From NCBI GenBank assembly GCA_014238345.1, contig JABABF010000265.1:1-13831 (forward strand): 13,831 nt of DNA, given 5' to 3'. The notes under the pieces are model-generated. The model saw only the letters and a program-made list of their open reading frames with translations. It searched no databases and had not been told where the DNA came from. The position numbers and the translations under genes are program-made. This DNA comes from Gammaproteobacteria bacterium (GTDB lineage: Bacteria; Pseudomonadota; Gammaproteobacteria; JABABF01). Every line of letters starts with the position of its first letter. Positions within the stretch are counted from its first letter, which is position 1. This document shows positions 7,609 to 13,831 of this stretch, one piece after another.

Positions 7609-8970
7609 TCAGCGCGCACAGGAAATAAACTCCTCGGCGGTGGTTGGATGTAATGCGAGGGTGTGATGTAGTGTGGCGACTGAACACCCCCCCTGTATAG
7701 CCACCGCCAGTGATTGGATTATCTCTGGGGCATCGGCACCGACCATGTGCAGGCCGAGGACGCGACCTTCATCGCCTGGCAATGCCACGATTTTGACCAA
7801 ATTGCCAATGGCTGAGCCGGAGAGCAAGCGCTGTTTCATCGGCACAAAGCGCGCCTCGCGCACCGCAATGCGCCCGTGTAGCGCCTTAGCTTCTTCGGCG
7901 CTGAGTCCGACCGCGGCCATCGGTGGGCGAGAGAAGACAGCTGTAGGCACTTCAGCATAGCGAGGTCCCAGCGGCGCATCCTCAAATAATTGACGTGCCA
8001 ACGCTTCGCCAGCGGCGATTGCTACCGGGGTCAGGGCAGGACCACTGACGACATCGCCCACGGCAAATATTGAGGCATCGTCGCTACGGTAATCAGAGCC
8101 AACATCAATAGCACCGCTGGCATCAAGTTGCACACTAGTGTGCTCTAAACCCAAACCGCTCAGCGCTGGGCGACGACCGGTGGCGCAGAGCACACAGTCG
8201 ACGCGTAGCGGGTTTCCACGCGATAGCTGTAGCGTGATGCCCTCGCTGTCTTTGCTCAGCGCGACCACTTCACAGTTAAAACGCAACCGTAGCCCGCTGG
8301 CGCGAAGTGCATTGCGCAGGAAAGCGCGTACTCCGCGGTCGAAGCCGCGCAGGAAGAGTGACCCTCGATACAGCAAGCTGCATTCGACACCCAAGCCCGC
8401 CATGATCGAAGCTAATTCGACGGCGATATAGCCACCCCCGACGATAGCCAGTCGACGGGGTAGCGCGGGCAGTTGCAACAATTCATCCGATGAGAGCACC
8501 CCGCCCTGCCCCTGTAACTGTGGCGGTAGCCAGGGTTGGCTACCCACTGCCAATAAGATGTGTTGAGCTCGGTAGTGGCATTTGCCCACCGCTACCCGAT
8601 GTGCTCCTAGCAGCTGAGCTGAACCACGTAGCAGCTGGACACCCGCATCGCTTAGGAGTTGCTCATACAGCCCGTTGAGGCGCCTGAGCTCAGCATCTCT
8701 GGCCGCACGGAATCGCGGCCAGTCAAAAGATGGTGGTGTACTGCCCAGCTCCCAGCCATAGGATTGTGCTTGGGATAGCGCCGTGCCATATTCGGCCGCG
8801 TAGTACATATATTTTTTGGGGATACAACCGAGATTGACGCAGGTGCCGCCGAGGGAATCGCGCTCGGCGAGTATGACTCGAGCACCCGCTGCAGCTGCAA
8901 CCCGGGCGGCGCGCACACCACCTGAACCGCCACCGACGACGAATAAATCACAGTCCCAAGCTGCGCTCAT
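7609..8970 (-). CDS. gor: Glutathione-disulfide reductase
   Basis: Flavoenzyme that reduces GSSG to GSH with NADPH, keeping the cytosolic thiol pool reduced. The protein is 453 residues (E. coli Gor has 450). It has the FAD-binding VVGGGSGGVRAA, the redox-active disulfide Cys44/Cys49 in GGTCVNLGCIPKK, and the NADPH-binding GGGYIAVELA at 178-187. Arg202 and Arg208 in LLYRGSLFLRGFD are the NADPH-selecting arginines. It also has the FAD segment AVGDV and the dimer-interface His441/Glu446 in HPTTAEEF. These separate it from lipoamide and mercuric reductases. The frame is open upstream to 9255, but that stretch lies inside cysG. The ATG at 8970 is correct because the protein then begins right before the FAD motif and overlaps the cysG stop as ATGA. 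It is the last gene of the leftward operon and converges on prc with a 43-base gap. Confidence 0.95.
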   Translation of the reverse strand: MSAAWDCDLFVVGGGSGGVRAARVAAAAGARVILAERDSLGGTCVNLGCIPKKYMYYAAEYGTALSQAQSYGWELGSTPPSFDWPRFRAARDAELRRLNGLYEQLLSDAGVQLLRGSAQLLGAHRVAVGKCHYRAQHILLAVGSQPWLPPQLQGQGGVLSSDELLQLPALPRRLAIVGGGYIAVELASIMAGLGVECSLLYRGSLFLRGFDRGVRAFLRNALRASGLRLRFNCEVVALSKDSEGITLQLSRGNPLRVDCVLCATGRRPALSGLGLEHTSVQLDASGAIDVGSDYRSDDASIFAVGDVVSGPALTPVAIAAGEALARQLFEDAPLGPRYAEVPTAVFSRPPMAAVGLSAEEAKALHGRIAVREARFVPMKQRLLSGSAIGNLVKIVALPGDEGRVLGLHMVGADAPEIIQSLAVAIQGGCSVATLHHTLALHPTTAEEFISCAR

Positions 8971-10358
8971 GAAAGCTGATGCTCCTGATGGCGCCAAGCG
9001 AGTGCACGGCGCTTGGCGACCACCTCGCCGACGATCAACAGTGCTGGGGGCAAGGCAGTGGGGGCGAGCTGTGCCGCCAAGCTCTGTAGTGTGGCGACGG
9101 TTACTCGTTGCTCTGGTAGGGTGGCGCACTCGACCAGCGCCGCCGGGCGCTCGGCGGGCATGCCGTGGGCGATCAGTTGGCGGCAGATTTCCTCTAGGGT
9201 ACCGAGCGCCATATAGAACACCAAACTCTGGCGCGGCTCCAGCAGCTGTGCCCACGGTAGCTCGCAGTGCACATCGCGCAGATGCCCCGATAAAAAACGC
9301 ACTGAGTCGGCGCAGTCTCGGTGTGTCAGAGGGATGCCCGCATGGCAGGCAGCACCCTCGGCGGCGCTGATACCGGGCACTATTTGGAAAGGGATGCCGG
9401 CGGCGGCCAGCTGCTCAATTTCCTCGCCGCCGCGGCCAAAGATCAAAGGATTGCCTCCCTTGAGGCGCAGCACACGCCGACCAGCGCGAGCTAGCTTGAT
9501 CAGCAATTGATTGATCTGCTCTTGGGACACAGTATGGGAGTTCGGTGCTTTGCCCACACAGATGCGCTCGGCATCGCGTCGGGCGCGATCCAGTACGTCA
9601 GCCGATACCAAACGATCGTAGAGCACGATGTCGGCACATTGCAGCAACTGGGCAGCGCGCAATGTCAACAGTTCGGGATCACCCGGGCCAGCGCCGACCA
9701 AGAAGACTTCACCGCGCACTGGCAGCTCCCCTTCCCTCAGTGCGCTCTCTATGAGCGCCCTCGCCTCTTCGTGGCGATCCGCAGTGAGCAAGGAGGCGAC
9801 GGCACTGTTGGCGAGCCACTCCCAGAAGCGCCGCCGTGCTGGCGCTAGCTTCAGGCGTTGACGCACCTGCCCGCGCAGCTCAGCGGCCAATTCGCCGAGT
9901 GGAGCCCACGATTGGGGTAGCCAGTTCTCAATACGGGCGCGCAAGTGGCGGCTGATACCAGGCGCTACGCCGCCGCTGCTAATGCTGATCAAAAATGGTG
10001 AGCGGTCGACGATGGCGGGAAACACCGCACTACACAGCGACGCTTGATCTACGATGTTGACTAAGATACCTCGGCGCTGTGCATCGGCGGCGAGGCATTG
10101 ATCAAGGGCGTTATCGCCGCTGGCTCCGATGGCCAGCACGACTTGTTCCAAATCTTCTTCGCGGTAGTGGCGCCGGTGGCACTCGCCACCGCTAGCCTGC
10201 ACGATCGCTTCCAAGGGCGCTGGCACTTCGGTAGCCACCACGCGCAGTCTGGCACCGGCACGCGACAGTAACTCGGCGCGTTGGCGGGCTGCGTTGCCCG
10301 CGCCGAGCAATAGGCAGTATTTGGCTTCTACATCAAGGCACAGTGGCAGGTAGCGCAT
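8967..10358 (-). CDS. cysG: Siroheme synthase (fused precorrin-2 dehydrogenase/ferrochelatase and uroporphyrinogen-III methyltransferase)
   Basis: Makes siroheme, the cofactor of sulfite and nitrite reductases, from uroporphyrinogen III in three activities on one chain. At 463 residues it aligns with E. coli CysG almost residue for residue. The N-terminal dehydrogenase/chelatase half (about 1-210) has the NAD-binding GAGNAARQRAELL, Asp104 in NIVDQ and the Ser128 region SSGGVAPG. The methyltransferase half (about 215-455) has GAGPGDPELLT, Asp248 in LYDRLVS, Lys270 in CVGK, GRGGEE, VPGISAAEG and PLTHRD. One conserved motif is altered: the usual KGGDP reads KGGNP, with Asn303 in place of Asp (codon AAT at minus-strand bases complementary to 9451-9453). 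The start lies 9 bases after the serS stop, and the stop overlaps the gor ATG. It is probably co-transcribed with both. The family call is secure. Confidence 0.95.
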   Translation of the reverse strand: MRYLPLCLDVEAKYCLLLGAGNAARQRAELLSRAGARLRVVATEVPAPLEAIVQASGGECHRRHYREEDLEQVVLAIGASGDNALDQCLAADAQRRGILVNIVDQASLCSAVFPAIVDRSPFLISISSGGVAPGISRHLRARIENWLPQSWAPLGELAAELRGQVRQRLKLAPARRRFWEWLANSAVASLLTADRHEEARALIESALREGELPVRGEVFLVGAGPGDPELLTLRAAQLLQCADIVLYDRLVSADVLDRARRDAERICVGKAPNSHTVSQEQINQLLIKLARAGRRVLRLKGGNPLIFGRGGEEIEQLAAAGIPFQIVPGISAAEGAACHAGIPLTHRDCADSVRFLSGHLRDVHCELPWAQLLEPRQSLVFYMALGTLEEICRQLIAHGMPAERPAALVECATLPEQRVTVATLQSLAAQLAPTALPPALLIVGEVVAKRRALAWRHQEHQLS

Positions 10359-10367
10359 GGTGCTACG

Positions 10368-11663
10368 TTAGTCACCTGGTCGGATACTGTGGGCGCCGCG
10401 CATATACGGGCGCAGCGCAGGGGGTACAGCGATGCTGCCATCGGGGCATTGATGCTGTTCCATCAGTGCGGCCAAACAGCGGCCAACAGCGACACCAGAG
10501 CCGTTGAGCGTGTGTAGATATTCTGTGCGCCCACTGTCAGGATTGCGCCAGCGTGCCATCATGCGCCGCGCTTGGAAATCGCCACAATCGCTACACGAGG
10601 AAATCTCCAGATAGCGATTGCCGGCGGCCATCCACACTTCGAGATCATAGCCACGGCAAGCGGAAAAACCCAGCTCACCAGCGCATAACGCAACTTTTCT
10701 ATAGGGCAATTCCAAGCGCTTTAACACTTCCTCGGCATGGCTGCACATGCTTTCCAGAGCGGCTTTGGCATCTGTTCCCCGCGCCCCTTGCACCAATTCC
10801 ACTTTGTCGAATTGGTGTTGGCGGATCAGCCCACGGACATCGCGGCCATAGCTGCCCGCTTCGCGCCTAAAACATGGGCTGTGGCAGACATAGCGCAAAG
10901 GTGTGGCCAATTCTTCTGCTTCTAGAATGCGGTCGCGGAACAGGTTGCTGAGCGGCACTTCTCCAGTCGGGATTAAATAGTATGCCGATTCATCTTGGGT
11001 ACGGAATAAATCGGCCTCAAATTTGGGCAGCTGCCCGGTGCCAAACAGTGCTTGGGCATTGGCTAAATAGGGTACATATATCTCGCGGTAGGCATGTACC
11101 TCGGTGTGCAGCTCGATCATGAATTGACCGAGCGCTCGGTGTAGCTGTGCCAGACTCCCCTCAAGCACACTGAAGCGGGCTCCGGCCAAGCTGGTGGCGC
11201 GCTCGAAATTGAGAGAATTCTCTGCACCCAGTGCAACATGGTCGCGCAACCCGTCCGGTGCTCTCGGCTGTCCCCAGCGCAACAGCTCTTTATTGTCTTC
11301 CTCGCGCAGTCCAGCCGGAGCTTGCTCATCTGGGATATTGGGGATTTCGGCGAGGAAACTTTCGAGCTGCCCATGGATCTGGCGGTTTTTTGTCTCAAGC
11401 CTTTCGAGCTGAGCTGAGATTTTTTTTAGTGCCTCCGCCTGCTGCTGCCGAGCTCGCTCTATTGGGATACCCTCGCGCACCAGCTCGCCGATACGCTTTG
11501 ATGCTTGGCGGCGTTCGCCCTGCATTTTCTGAGTGGTCATATCCGTTTGGCGACGCTCTGCTTCGAGGTTGGTGTAAGTCTTTATATCTAAGGTATAGCC
11601 GCGTTGGGCAAGGCGTTGCGCGATCACTTCGCTGTGTTCACGCAGTTGGGCTGGGTCTAGCAT
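10368..11663 (-). CDS. serS: Seryl-tRNA synthetase
   Basis: Class II aminoacyl-tRNA synthetase that charges tRNA-Ser (and tRNA-Sec) with serine. The protein is 431 residues (E. coli has 430). The N-terminal part, about residues 27-105, is rich in Glu, Arg and Gln and forms the long antiparallel coiled-coil arm that grips the tRNA. The catalytic domain shows the serine-pocket PTGEVPLSN at 232-240 (E. coli has TAE), motif 2 with CFRREAGSYGRDVRGLIRQH at 264-283, SSCSDCGDFQARR, and motif 3 LNGSGVAVGR...PPALRPYM. The frame continues upstream to 11744, but the ATG at 11663 gives the standard MLDPAQLRE start and avoids overlapping crcB. The gap to the crcB stop is 19 bases and no strong ribosome site is visible, so coupling to upstream translation is likely. 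Confidence 0.97.
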   Translation of the reverse strand: MLDPAQLREHSEVIAQRLAQRGYTLDIKTYTNLEAERRQTDMTTQKMQGERRQASKRIGELVREGIPIERARQQQAEALKKISAQLERLETKNRQIHGQLESFLAEIPNIPDEQAPAGLREEDNKELLRWGQPRAPDGLRDHVALGAENSLNFERATSLAGARFSVLEGSLAQLHRALGQFMIELHTEVHAYREIYVPYLANAQALFGTGQLPKFEADLFRTQDESAYYLIPTGEVPLSNLFRDRILEAEELATPLRYVCHSPCFRREAGSYGRDVRGLIRQHQFDKVELVQGARGTDAKAALESMCSHAEEVLKRLELPYRKVALCAGELGFSACRGYDLEVWMAAGNRYLEISSCSDCGDFQARRMMARWRNPDSGRTEYLHTLNGSGVAVGRCLAALMEQHQCPDGSIAVPPALRPYMRGAHSIRPGD

Positions 11664-11682
11664 GGGCGGTATCGCTATCAGC

Positions 11683-12066
11683 TCACCAAAGGGTGCGTGC
11701 CAAGTAGATGCCGCACAGTGTTGCCACGATACAGAGTGCGACATGACTCAGTAGATGCCCCAGCGCCAGCCCCCAGCTACCTGTCTGTAACAATCGCCAT
11801 ACTTCGAGTGTGAAGCCAGAAAAGGTGGTAAAGGCACCGAGGACTCCGAGCAACAGTGCTTCGCGCCACAGTGGTGGCAAGGCCATGCGCTCTTCAATGA
11901 TGACCCATAGGAAGCCAGCTATCAGGCAGCCGACGGCATTAACGATCAGTAGACCCGCTGGCAGGGCTCCGAAGCGACTGCCCTGTAGGCCGTGCAACAA
12001 TAGCCAGCGAGCAAGTGCCCCGATGGCACCGCCACCCGCCACTGCTAGAGCACCCCACACAGCCAT
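11683..12066 (-). CDS. crcB: Fluoride ion channel CrcB/Fluc
   Basis: Small membrane protein that forms a dual-topology dimeric channel exporting fluoride from the cytoplasm. The 127-residue chain has four hydrophobic segments. Family marks are GGGAIGALARW near the start, the pore Asn43 in LLIVNAVGCLIAGF, and GVLGAFTTFSGFTLE with the phenylalanines at 79, 82 and 85 that line the fluoride path. The frame is open to 12102, but the ATG at 12066 gives the standard N-terminus and overlaps the rarA stop as TGATG, a classic coupling arrangement. A fluoride riboswitch is not expected here and none is seen, because the gene sits inside the operon. Placement between rarA and serS is shared by several gammaproteobacteria. 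Confidence 0.94.
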   Translation of the reverse strand: MAVWGALAVAGGGAIGALARWLLLHGLQGSRFGALPAGLLIVNAVGCLIAGFLWVIIEERMALPPLWREALLLGVLGAFTTFSGFTLEVWRLLQTGSWGLALGHLLSHVALCIVATLCGIYLARTLW

Positions 12067-13394
12067 CACGATTCTTCCGGCGCTAGCGAGGCTCGCCGCC
12101 ACCGCGCCAGCCGCTCGCCGATATGCGCCTCAAGTCCGCGCTCACTTGGCTGATAGAAGATCTCTGGCGACATGCCGTCGGGGAAGTAACATTGACCCGC
12201 TGCATGTCCGTTGGCTTCATCGTGTGGATAACGGTAGCCCGTGCCGTAGCCGAGTTGGGCGCTCAGTGGGGTGGAGGCATTACACAGGTGCGTTGGCACT
12301 GCGGCGGCAGGGTGTTTGCGTACGGCAGCTCGGGCGGCGGCAAAGGCGCGGTAAACAGCATTGCTCTTTGGTGAGCAGGCGAGGAAGGTCACGGCCTGTG
12401 CCAAGCTTAATTCGCCTTCTGGGCTACCTAGTCGCTCCAGCGTTTGCCAGGCGCTCAGCGCCAATTGCAGGGCGCGTGGGTCGGCGTTGCCGACATCCTC
12501 GCTGGCCATGCGCACTAGACGTCGGGCGATATACAGCGGGTCGCAACCACTGTCGAGCATCCGCGCCAGCCAGAACAGCGAGGCATCGGGGTCACTGCCG
12601 CGCAGCGCTTTGTGCAGTGCCGAGATTTGCTGGTAGAACAAGTCTCCATGGCGATCGCCCTGTGCCGGTCGCGCGGCGACCAACTCTGCCAGACACTGAG
12701 CAGGATCGTTTGTTGTCGGGAGGGCATGGAGCTGCTCAAGCAGGTTCAGCGCCCGTCTGGCATCGCCGTCGGCTGCTCTGGCGATGCTGATCAGTAGCGC
12801 ATCGTCAAGCTGAGCAAGTGCCCCTGCCCCACCACTCTCGCTACGCAGATATGCGGTGGCTGCTTGCAATACTTGTATCAGCTGCCGCTCCTCAAGCGCC
12901 TGTAGCACATGCAGCTGTACTCGCGACAACAGGGCATTATGCAGAGCGAAGGCTGGATTTTCAGTCGTTGCCCCGATAAAGATAATCGTACCGTCCTCAA
13001 TGATCGGCAGGAAGATGTCCTGTTGGGCTCGGTTCAGGCGGTGCACTTCATCAACGAACACCGCGGTGCGGCATCCTTCGCGCTGCTGATGGAAGCGAGC
13101 TTGTTCGGCGGCTTTGCGGATGTCGGCACTGCCGGATTGCACGGCTGGTAGCGGGATCAATTGAGTGGCACTACATTTAGTTGCTAGACGGGCAATGGTT
13201 GTTTTACCGCTGCCGGGAGGTCCCCACAGCACCATGGAATGCAGTGCTGTGCGCAGGCAGTCCTCGTGCAATGGTCCCCCGCATCCCAACAGATGCTCCT
13301 GTCCGACCACCGCCGACAGTTGCTGTGGGCGCATCCGTGCCGCCAGCGGCATCGCCATTTCGCGCTCGCCAGTGTCAAACAGACTGTTATTCAA
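12066..13394 (-). CDS. rarA: Replication-associated recombination protein A (RarA/MgsA), AAA+ ATPase
   Basis: Clamp-loader-like AAA+ ATPase of the RarA/Mgs1/WRNIP1 family that acts at stalled or gapped replication forks. The 442-residue protein has the family entry PLAARMRP, Walker A GPPGSGKT at 58-65, Walker B VFVDEVHR with Asp115-Glu116, sensor 1 GATTEN at 141-146, an arginine-finger candidate Arg158 in NALLSR, and sensor 2 DGDARRALN. The tetramerisation and C-terminal part has SALHKALRGSDPDASLFW, SEDVGNADPRAL, ACSPKSNAVY, YPHDEANGHAAGQCYFPD and the final RGLEAHIGERL. I prefer the TTG at 13394, which overlaps the lolA stop as TTGA and yields the N-terminus NNSLFDTG, matching family length. 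An ATG at 13358 is the alternative. It is the second gene of the leftward operon. Confidence 0.95.
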   Translation of the reverse strand: MNNSLFDTGEREMAMPLAARMRPQQLSAVVGQEHLLGCGGPLHEDCLRTALHSMVLWGPPGSGKTTIARLATKCSATQLIPLPAVQSGSADIRKAAEQARFHQQREGCRTAVFVDEVHRLNRAQQDIFLPIIEDGTIIFIGATTENPAFALHNALLSRVQLHVLQALEERQLIQVLQAATAYLRSESGGAGALAQLDDALLISIARAADGDARRALNLLEQLHALPTTNDPAQCLAELVAARPAQGDRHGDLFYQQISALHKALRGSDPDASLFWLARMLDSGCDPLYIARRLVRMASEDVGNADPRALQLALSAWQTLERLGSPEGELSLAQAVTFLACSPKSNAVYRAFAAARAAVRKHPAAAVPTHLCNASTPLSAQLGYGTGYRYPHDEANGHAAGQCYFPDGMSPEIFYQPSERGLEAHIGERLARWRRASLAPEES

Positions 13395-13831
13395 GGCTCA
13401 CGAACCACATCAGTGCCGGGCGGTATACGCATCTTGAAGCGCCGCTCGGGCAACTTGCCATTGATGCGTAGTCGACTCAGCTCAATCGCTGTTTCGCGTC
13501 CCAGGGAGTCACGCCACCAGACTGAGTGGGGGCGACAGTCCTTGAATTGGGCGCGCAAGGTGGTGAAGGGGGCTGGAGCAGTCGTGTGTAGCGGTTGCAC
13601 ATGGTAGATCCTACGATCTCCCTCCTGCTCCCAACGCAGGCTAAAGTTCTGCCTCCAGTCGATGCGCTCAGGGTCGAGCAGTAGCAGTAGTGGCACTGTT
13701 TCGGGGCGCAGAGTCTGAATCGTCAACTGCTCTAAGTCTGGCTCATGGCGCCAGAGTTCAGCTCCGTTGTAGAGGATTAATTCGCGATAGGGTTGCAACA
13801 CTTCCCAGCGGGCATCGTGTGGTGTGCGCAG
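13391..13831 (-). CDS. lolA: Outer-membrane lipoprotein carrier protein LolA, 5' end off the right edge
   Basis: Periplasmic chaperone that receives lipoproteins from LolCDE and delivers them to LolB at the outer membrane. The C-terminal 146 residues are visible, and the frame is open to the right edge, so signal peptide and start are missing. The visible part begins RTPHDARWEV, close to the family's RPxxFRW strand. It continues with ELILYNGAELWRHEPDLEQ (the family's conserved 'dGktlW.YdpdleQ' strand) and ends with the typical ERFKM-like PERRFKMRIPPGTDVV. The C-terminus lacks a long extra tail. Its TGA stop overlaps the rarA TTG start. In related bacteria ftsK lies just upstream, which would be beyond this edge. 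Sequence similarity among LolA proteins is modest, but context and strand order agree. Confidence 0.9.
   Translation of the reverse strand: MRTPHDARWEVLQPYRELILYNGAELWRHEPDLEQLTIQTLRPETVPLLLLLDPERIDWRQNFSLRWEQEGDRRIYHVQPLHTTAPAPFTTLRAQFKDCRPHSVWWRDSLGRETAIELSRLRINGKLPERRFKMRIPPGTDVVREP

Noticed and set aside
8971..9255. An N-terminal extension of gor of about 95 residues
   Set aside because: The extension is Arg/Pro-rich without family similarity and lies entirely within the cysG coding region; the FAD-binding motif starts right after the ATG at 8970.
8816..9370. A 184-codon plus-strand frame opposite the gor/cysG junction
   Set aside because: It is antisense to two well-supported genes, has low-complexity composition and no ribosome site or motif.
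11810..12790. A 326-codon open frame on the plus strand opposite crcB and rarA
   Set aside because: It is fully antisense to two firmly identified genes, is Arg/Pro/Ala-rich with no recognisable domain, and fits a chance open frame in the shadow of GC-rich coding DNA.
1..13831. Search for a mobile element, defence system, CRISPR array, toxin-antitoxin pair or RNA gene
   Set aside because: All long coding regions belong to housekeeping families with conserved order, gaps are short, and I saw no repeats, integrase, transposase or tRNA-like cloverleaf.

Overview
This window reads as a chromosomal housekeeping region of a gammaproteobacterium with mid-range GC, about 55% by eye. Every long coding region matches a well-known family. 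Two gene neighbourhoods point to the class: mltD-gloB-rnhA-dnaQ on the left, and lolA-rarA-crcB-serS-cysG on the right. The right-hand order is typical of the Pseudomonadales/Cellvibrionales/Oceanospirillales side. Fused CysG, NhaB and full-length Prc agree with this. I cannot name a genus. There is no sign of phage, insertion sequence, CRISPR array, tRNA or rRNA, and no gene-free stretch reaches 300 bases. The longest gap, 220 bases, lies between nhaB and prc.

Layout, left to right. (1) mltD, a lytic transglycosylase, runs leftward and is cut by the left edge where its LysM region should begin. It has its own good sigma70-type promoter in the gap after gloB. (2) gloB (leftward) and rnhA-dnaQ (rightward) diverge from only 33 bases, so their promoters must lie inside coding sequence. 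The methyltransferase gene (yafS) often found at this junction is absent. (3) nhaB (leftward) converges on dnaQ and diverges from prc (rightward). (4) prc converges on gor. (5) From the right edge leftward runs one tightly packed operon: lolA (5' part off the edge), rarA, crcB, serS, cysG, gor. Three junctions overlap by a few bases (TTGA, TGATG and ATGA), and the other two gaps are 19 and 9 bases.

How the genes fit together. The left block joins cell-wall turnover (MltD), methylglyoxal/glutathione detoxification (GloB), RNA-DNA hybrid removal (RNase HI) and replication proofreading (DnaQ). The middle pair handles Na+/H+ exchange (NhaB) and periplasmic quality control (Prc). The right operon mixes lipoprotein transport (LolA), replication-fork maintenance (RarA), fluoride export (CrcB), Ser-tRNA charging (SerS), siroheme synthesis (CysG) and glutathione reduction (Gor).

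I found no new multi-gene system. The points most worth a second look are a roughly 100-residue Ala/Gln-rich, probably helical insertion inside the MltD catalytic region, an Asp-to-Asn change in the GGDP motif of CysG, and the translational overlap of gor with cysG.
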